From Glaciecola sp. 33A (lineage in GTDB: Bacteria > Pseudomonadota > Gammaproteobacteria > Enterobacterales > Alteromonadaceae): DNA of 64,000 bases. Positions within the stretch are counted from its first letter, which is position 1; the number at the start of each line of letters is the position of its first letter. Position numbers and translations under genes: made by a program. Of this stretch, positions 59,945 to 64,000 are shown in pieces. Location: NCBI RefSeq assembly GCF_002836745.1, contig NZ_PJAR01000040.1, positions 1 through 64,000 on the forward strand, read 5' to 3'. The notes beneath the pieces are model-generated. The model had not been told where the DNA came from, did not search any database, and worked only from the letters and a program-made list of their open reading frames with translations.

Positions 59945-61489
59945 TTATTTTAATTTGTATTGAGCAGGCTGGCCTTTTGAATCAGACTTACTAATAAACT
60001 TACGTATATCATTATTCGCGTTTTCTAAATCGGCGCGACGTAAATACATCATATGACCACTTCTATAGGCTTTGAAGTCAATGCGATCACTCATTTGAGT
60101 ACTAGGGTCTACATGCCACATATTGTACTTAGCGTCAAAGTAATTGGTCGCGCCATCAAAGTAGCCTGATTGAATTAGCACATTTAGGTATGGATTTTGC
60201 GCCATTGCTTGGCGCAAGTGCTTGCCAGTATTGTTGTCACTTCTATCCCAAGGGTGCACAGGACCAAACATATTGTATTTTAAATCGGTAACAAAGTTTA
60301 ATTCTTCACGCAAATAATAGTTAATTGCGGGTGTGAATGAATGCAACCAAGAGGTCAGCTCGGCGTTGTAATCAGGGCGATCGCCTGAGCGTTTCCCGTC
60401 TATGCCTAAGTAGCGCGAATCGAGCCGGCCAATGGTGCGATTTTGTTCACGCAGTAATTCTTTCCAAAAAAAGCTTGTACTGGGTGCCAAGTTATTATCA
60501 AGCACCGCTTGTATAGAAAGGCCTGAGAAATGAGCAATACGTTCAGCCATTTTATCCCGCGCATCACCAGTTAACATCGCTCCTTTCGCTAACGCAGGAA
60601 GGTATTGATCAAGTGCAAAGGCTTCCACTTCTGGTAGTATTTCTTCCAGATCTTTACGTTGCAACTCTTGAGGTAAGACACCATGGTACCAAGCTGCCGC
60701 GGCAAAATAAGGTAATCGATTAGCCTGTTTTACGGGACCGTCGCGGTCAAGTCCAATATCGGTAGGGGAGACTAAAATAACTCCATTTAAATACATCCAC
60801 TGATTGTTTTGTAATTCGAGCGCAAGGCCTGAAACACGCGTTGTGCCATAACTTTCACCAATTAAATACTTGGGTGACTGCCAGCGATTTTTACGTGAGG
60901 TGAAGGTGTTCATCCACTCTGCTAAGTATTTTATATCGGCATTTACACCAAAAAAGCGCTGTTTTTGATTATCGCGCGAGGGCATTTCACCGTCTTTATT
61001 TGGTAAGACTCGAGAATAGCCAGTATTAACAGGATTAATGAAAACAATATCGGCCACGTCCAAAATAGAGTATGGATTGTCTTGCATACCATAAGGTTGA
61101 ATTGGATAACCTTCGTCACTTAAGTTAAGGACTTTTGGGCCGGTGTAAGCAATATGCATCCAAACCGATGCTGAACCTGGACCGCCGTTAAATGAATAAA
61201 CAATCGGTCGCGCTTCACGTTTATCAACATCTTGGCGTTCGTAATAAGTATAGAATAATGAGGCAATAGGCGAACCTTCTTCATCCCAAACTGGTTGAGT
61301 ACCGACGCTAGCGGTATAAGAAATTTTCTCACCATTAATTTTTATACCATGTTTGGTTATAACTTCGGTATCGACCGGTAGCATTCTTTTATGCGGTTGA
61401 GGCGGAGCTTCTTGTGCATTAGCAGGCGCTAATACTAATAACCACGCAAATACAGATAAAGAGGTAATGAAAGCGAATTTCTTTCGCAT
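59945..61489 (-). CDS. Serine carboxypeptidase-like S10 family peptidase
   Basis: The 514-residue protein has a signal peptide (MRKKFAFITSLSVF to APANA), the S10 oxyanion segment SFNGGPGSASVWMH, catalytic Ser in GESYGTTR, Asp near GYFDGATNY and His in SGHMMY. It is probably a periplasmic or secreted peptidase. ATG 61489 is chosen because the product then opens with a clean signal peptide; a TTG at 61531 would add 14 residues. It converges on the activator gene. Confidence 0.9.
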   Translation of the reverse strand: MRKKFAFITSLSVFAWLLVLAPANAQEAPPQPHKRMLPVDTEVITKHGIKINGEKISYTASVGTQPVWDEEGSPIASLFYTYYERQDVDKREARPIVYSFNGGPGSASVWMHIAYTGPKVLNLSDEGYPIQPYGMQDNPYSILDVADIVFINPVNTGYSRVLPNKDGEMPSRDNQKQRFFGVNADIKYLAEWMNTFTSRKNRWQSPKYLIGESYGTTRVSGLALELQNNQWMYLNGVILVSPTDIGLDRDGPVKQANRLPYFAAAAWYHGVLPQELQRKDLEEILPEVEAFALDQYLPALAKGAMLTGDARDKMAERIAHFSGLSIQAVLDNNLAPSTSFFWKELLREQNRTIGRLDSRYLGIDGKRSGDRPDYNAELTSWLHSFTPAINYYLREELNFVTDLKYNMFGPVHPWDRSDNNTGKHLRQAMAQNPYLNVLIQSGYFDGATNYFDAKYNMWHVDPSTQMSDRIDFKAYRSGHMMYLRRADLENANNDIRKFISKSDSKGQPAQYKLK

Positions 61490-61956
61490 ATTATATGTCT
61501 CGAATTTGGTAATTAACTCAAAGATTAACAAATAGTTAGTTTGAAAAGCAAAGGCTTATTCAACTATTAGGTTTTTTGATGCTGAGTAAAGCTAAATTTA
61601 TCGAGCAACGATTTCAACTTATGATTTTTAAATTGAAAATCCTCTCAATCAGACAAAGGTGAAGATTTATATTGTCTTTAAGTTTATGCATTGGACCAAA
61701 CTCAGTAAATATAATTAACAATTCTGCTTCTTTGTTAATGCAAATATGAATAAACCAACAGCTCAAAATAATGTTAATTTCGTTATCTGCAAATAGCAGG
61801 TTTGCAGACCTTGCAGCATCCTGGGCTACTGTCAGGGAGCACTTAAAGAGATATGTTGACCAACTTGGAACAGAGCAAAGTATACGCATTAAAAAAGCCA
61901 CTATTTATAAAAATAGTGGCTTTGATTTAATTAAACGCGATAATTAAGCACGATAA
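61490..61956. other. Intergenic region between M16 and S10 peptidase genes
   Basis: This 467-base stretch holds the terminator of the M16 gene and the promoter region of the S10 gene. A 95-codon minus-strand frame (61614-61901) has an implausible composition and no start signal, so I do not call it. Confidence 0.45.
61891..61923 (-). terminator. Intrinsic terminator of the M16 peptidase gene
   Basis: A 13-bp stem AAAGCCACTATTT / AAATAGTGGCTTT with a 4-base loop is followed on the minus strand by six T residues. It lies 34 bases after the M16 stop. Confidence 0.85.
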
Positions 61957-64000
61957 CTACAGGGGTTTGCCGTCTTCATCTAACTCTACAATATTGTCAA
62001 ACATCGGTTTAAGGCTTTCCATTACCTTGGCTTTATCACCCACCACTACCGTAATCATCTCATCAAGTTTCAGATGTTTAGCCGCGAGTAAATTCAGCTC
62101 CGCTTTACCGATATCTGCTAAAATAGCGTTTTGCTCATCTACAAATGTCTTATCAAGACCGTAAGTCATAATTTCTGATAAGAAACCTAGTTTTTGATTA
62201 GGCGTTTCGTACGCCCTAGCATCGCGCTGACCAATAGCACTTTTCATAAATACGAGCTCTTGATCTGTCATGCCTGCTTCTCTAAATGCGTTTATTTCAT
62301 TTCTAAATTGTAAAATAGAATCCGCGGTCGTATCTGCACGAACGCCGGCCTGTGCTCTAAATACTCCTCTGAAATCATTACCGCTAAAGAACGAGCGTGC
62401 ACCATAGGTATATCCTTTATCTTCCCGCAGATTAAGGTTAATACGGCTATTGAAAGCCCCGCCTAAGTTATAATTCATTAAGTCTGCGCGGTAATATTCA
62501 CCTGTAGCGTCATAGTTCATAGCTCGCTTACCAATGCGGATTTCCGATTGCGCAGCGTCTGGCTTATCAATAAAGTACAGAGTACCGGCTGCTAACTCAG
62601 GAAATGCATTAGCCGCTGAAACTGGGCTTGATTGACCTTTCCAATTATTAAGCACTTCTAAACGTTCGGTAATAACCGCACTATCTAGGTCGCTGACCAC
62701 AATAACTTCGGCATTCGCTGGCCCATAATTCGAGCTGTAAAAAGCCTTTACGTCTGCAAGCGTTAGTTTTTCTACAGTAGCTATTGTTCCATTATTGGAG
62801 TGAGAAAAACTATTATCCATGCCAAAAACCAATTTATTAAAGATTTCTGTAGCCATTGGGCTAGCATTCTTTTTAGCGTTTTTTAACCCTTCAATTTGCT
62901 GTTTCTTTAAACGCTCAAAGTCAGCTTCATCAAACTTAGGTGACGTTAACTGTTCCATAGCAATGGCTAAAGTAGGCGCAAGATTTTTCGTTAAGGTTCT
63001 TATTCTAAGCGTTGTAAATTTCTCACCTGCACCAAAGTACACATTTGAGCCTAGTTTTTGCAGTTCGTTAGATAACTCTTCAGCACTCGACTGTAGGGTG
63101 TTTTCTCCCAGCATAGAGGCAGTTAAAGAAGCTAAACCAAGCTTGTCTATTGCTTCACGTGTCTGGCCAGCCGGAATACTTACTTGAATAGTTGTGGTCG
63201 GAACTTCGTCATTTACAGCTCCTAATACCTTGACCCCATTTTTGATTTCAACGCGGTATATATCAGGCACCTTGATACTCGGGTTTTTGCCTGGAGAAGG
63301 TATTACAGAACGATCAAAATCAGACACACCAGGGCGCAATACTAAGCTATTATCACCAGTGGTCTCTGGGATATTTCTTTCATAACGTTGCCAAGTATCT
63401 GCTTTAACAATACTGTTTGGCTGTCCTTTAGGCACGATACTCATAACAACAGAATGCTTGTCTTTTATATAGGCTTTGTAAACACGCATCACATCGTCTT
63501 TGGTAATATTTTCGTATCTAGTAATATCATCGCTAATACCATCTGGATTTGAACGATAGGTTTCATAGGCAGCTAGCTGGCTTACTTTTCCAGCGACGCT
63601 TTCTAGTCCGTAAACCATACCCGATATAATACCCGCCTTAACTCGCTCTAAATCATCATCGGTTGCGCCACCCCTGCTTTCGAATTCATCGAGCGAAGCA
63701 CGGATAATAGTTTCTAACTCAGTTAACGTGTTGCCGGGCGTAGGCAATGCTAGTAGAGAAAACTGACACGCTATCTCGCCGCAGGAATGACTTGCATTAG
63801 CTTGCACCGCTTTGCCGTTTTTTACCATGTTCTTATATAACAGCGACGTCTTACCGCTGCCCATAATAGACATAAGCACATCAAGTGGTGCTTCATCAGG
63901 ATGGTTTGCATGCACTGTTGGAAATGCCATATAAACTAAAGGCAAAGAAACATTATCTTCCATAGAAATATAACGGTCTTGATCTAGGGTTACCTTAGTG
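61957..64000 (-). CDS. M16 (insulinase/pitrilysin) family peptidase, N-terminus beyond the window
   Basis: The frame is open to the right edge and reads TKVTLDQDRYISMEDNVSLP before the first internal Met at 63963, so the true start lies outside. The visible 681 residues cover the middle and C-terminal M16 domains, including LPLVYMAFPTVHANHPDEAP, MGSGKTSLLYKNMVKNGKAV, LREDKGYTYGARSFF and the ending DNIVELDEDGKPL. The zinc motif HxxEH of the first domain is not in the window, so activity cannot be judged. The RxxxxGYTYG-type motif supports the family. Confidence 0.92.
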   Translation of the reverse strand, partial: TKVTLDQDRYISMEDNVSLPLVYMAFPTVHANHPDEAPLDVLMSIMGSGKTSLLYKNMVKNGKAVQANASHSCGEIACQFSLLALPTPGNTLTELETIIRASLDEFESRGGATDDDLERVKAGIISGMVYGLESVAGKVSQLAAYETYRSNPDGISDDITRYENITKDDVMRVYKAYIKDKHSVVMSIVPKGQPNSIVKADTWQRYERNIPETTGDNSLVLRPGVSDFDRSVIPSPGKNPSIKVPDIYRVEIKNGVKVLGAVNDEVPTTTIQVSIPAGQTREAIDKLGLASLTASMLGENTLQSSAEELSNELQKLGSNVYFGAGEKFTTLRIRTLTKNLAPTLAIAMEQLTSPKFDEADFERLKKQQIEGLKNAKKNASPMATEIFNKLVFGMDNSFSHSNNGTIATVEKLTLADVKAFYSSNYGPANAEVIVVSDLDSAVITERLEVLNNWKGQSSPVSAANAFPELAAGTLYFIDKPDAAQSEIRIGKRAMNYDATGEYYRADLMNYNLGGAFNSRINLNLREDKGYTYGARSFFSGNDFRGVFRAQAGVRADTTADSILQFRNEINAFREAGMTDQELVFMKSAIGQRDARAYETPNQKLGFLSEIMTYGLDKTFVDEQNAILADIGKAELNLLAAKHLKLDEMITVVVGDKAKVMESLKPMFDNIVELDEDGKPL

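Noticed and set aside
61614-61901. 95-codon minus-strand frame between the peptidase genes
   Set aside because: It has no ribosome site and an odd Cys/Ile/Phe-rich composition, and it sits between a terminator and a promoter region.

Overview
The window looks like a chromosomal stretch of a marine gammaproteobacterium, most likely in or near the Alteromonadales. Base composition is moderately AT-rich. The order gltBD, arcB, npr-rapZ-ptsN-hpf-rpoN, lptB-lptA-lptC-kdsC-kdsD, yrbG, mlaFEDCB-ibaG-murA, degS-degQ, zapG, zapE is the conserved block known from E. coli and its relatives, and ArcB aligns closely with the E. coli protein. The genus is inference; no 16S rRNA or tRNA gene is present.

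Layout. 1-1132 (minus): end of an exported acidic protein built from pentapeptide repeats, running off the left edge. 1558-7455: glutamate synthase gltBD. 8016-12443: arcB, an IMPACT/YigZ protein and mgtE. 12641-20554 (minus): nitrogen PTS, sigma-54, LPS transport and Kdo genes, and a cation/Ca2+ exchanger. 21146-25828 (plus): phospholipid transport mla operon, ibaG and murA. 25897-30370: two HtrA proteases, zapG and zapE. 30553-31642: a YeeN/YebC-family gene and rnpB.

31643 to about 39080 is an accessory, decaying region. It holds a tyrosine recombinase directly behind rnpB, an IS3-family element whose OrfB carries an in-frame TGA, gene remnants on both strands, a GC-richer complete moaA, a truncated esterase lipoprotein ending in an 18-bp inverted repeat, a CIA30 protein and a frameshifted maoC.

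39147-52756 is the functional centre: moeA, an OmpW porin behind a clear sigma-70 promoter, and an aerobic carbon monoxide dehydrogenase (form I) cluster in the order coxM-S-L, coxG, coxD, coxE, XdhC-like, MocA-like, XdhC-like, cysteine desulfurase, SufU-like scaffold and a small Cys-rich metal-binding protein. moaA and moeA could supply molybdenum cofactor. CoxD, CoxE and the XdhC proteins fit assembly of the Cu-S-Mo site. The desulfurase, scaffold and metal-binding protein may form a dedicated sulfur/metal supply arm; this last point is inference.

52772-64000 holds a 2OG-Fe(II) oxygenase, an SDR, a DUF4389 protein, PpnP, and a flavin monooxygenase divergent from an AcoR-like sigma-54 activator. 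The gap between those two contains a good -24/-12 promoter, an IHF-like site and dyad sites. An S10 peptidase and the C-terminal part of an M16 peptidase follow, the latter cut by the right edge.
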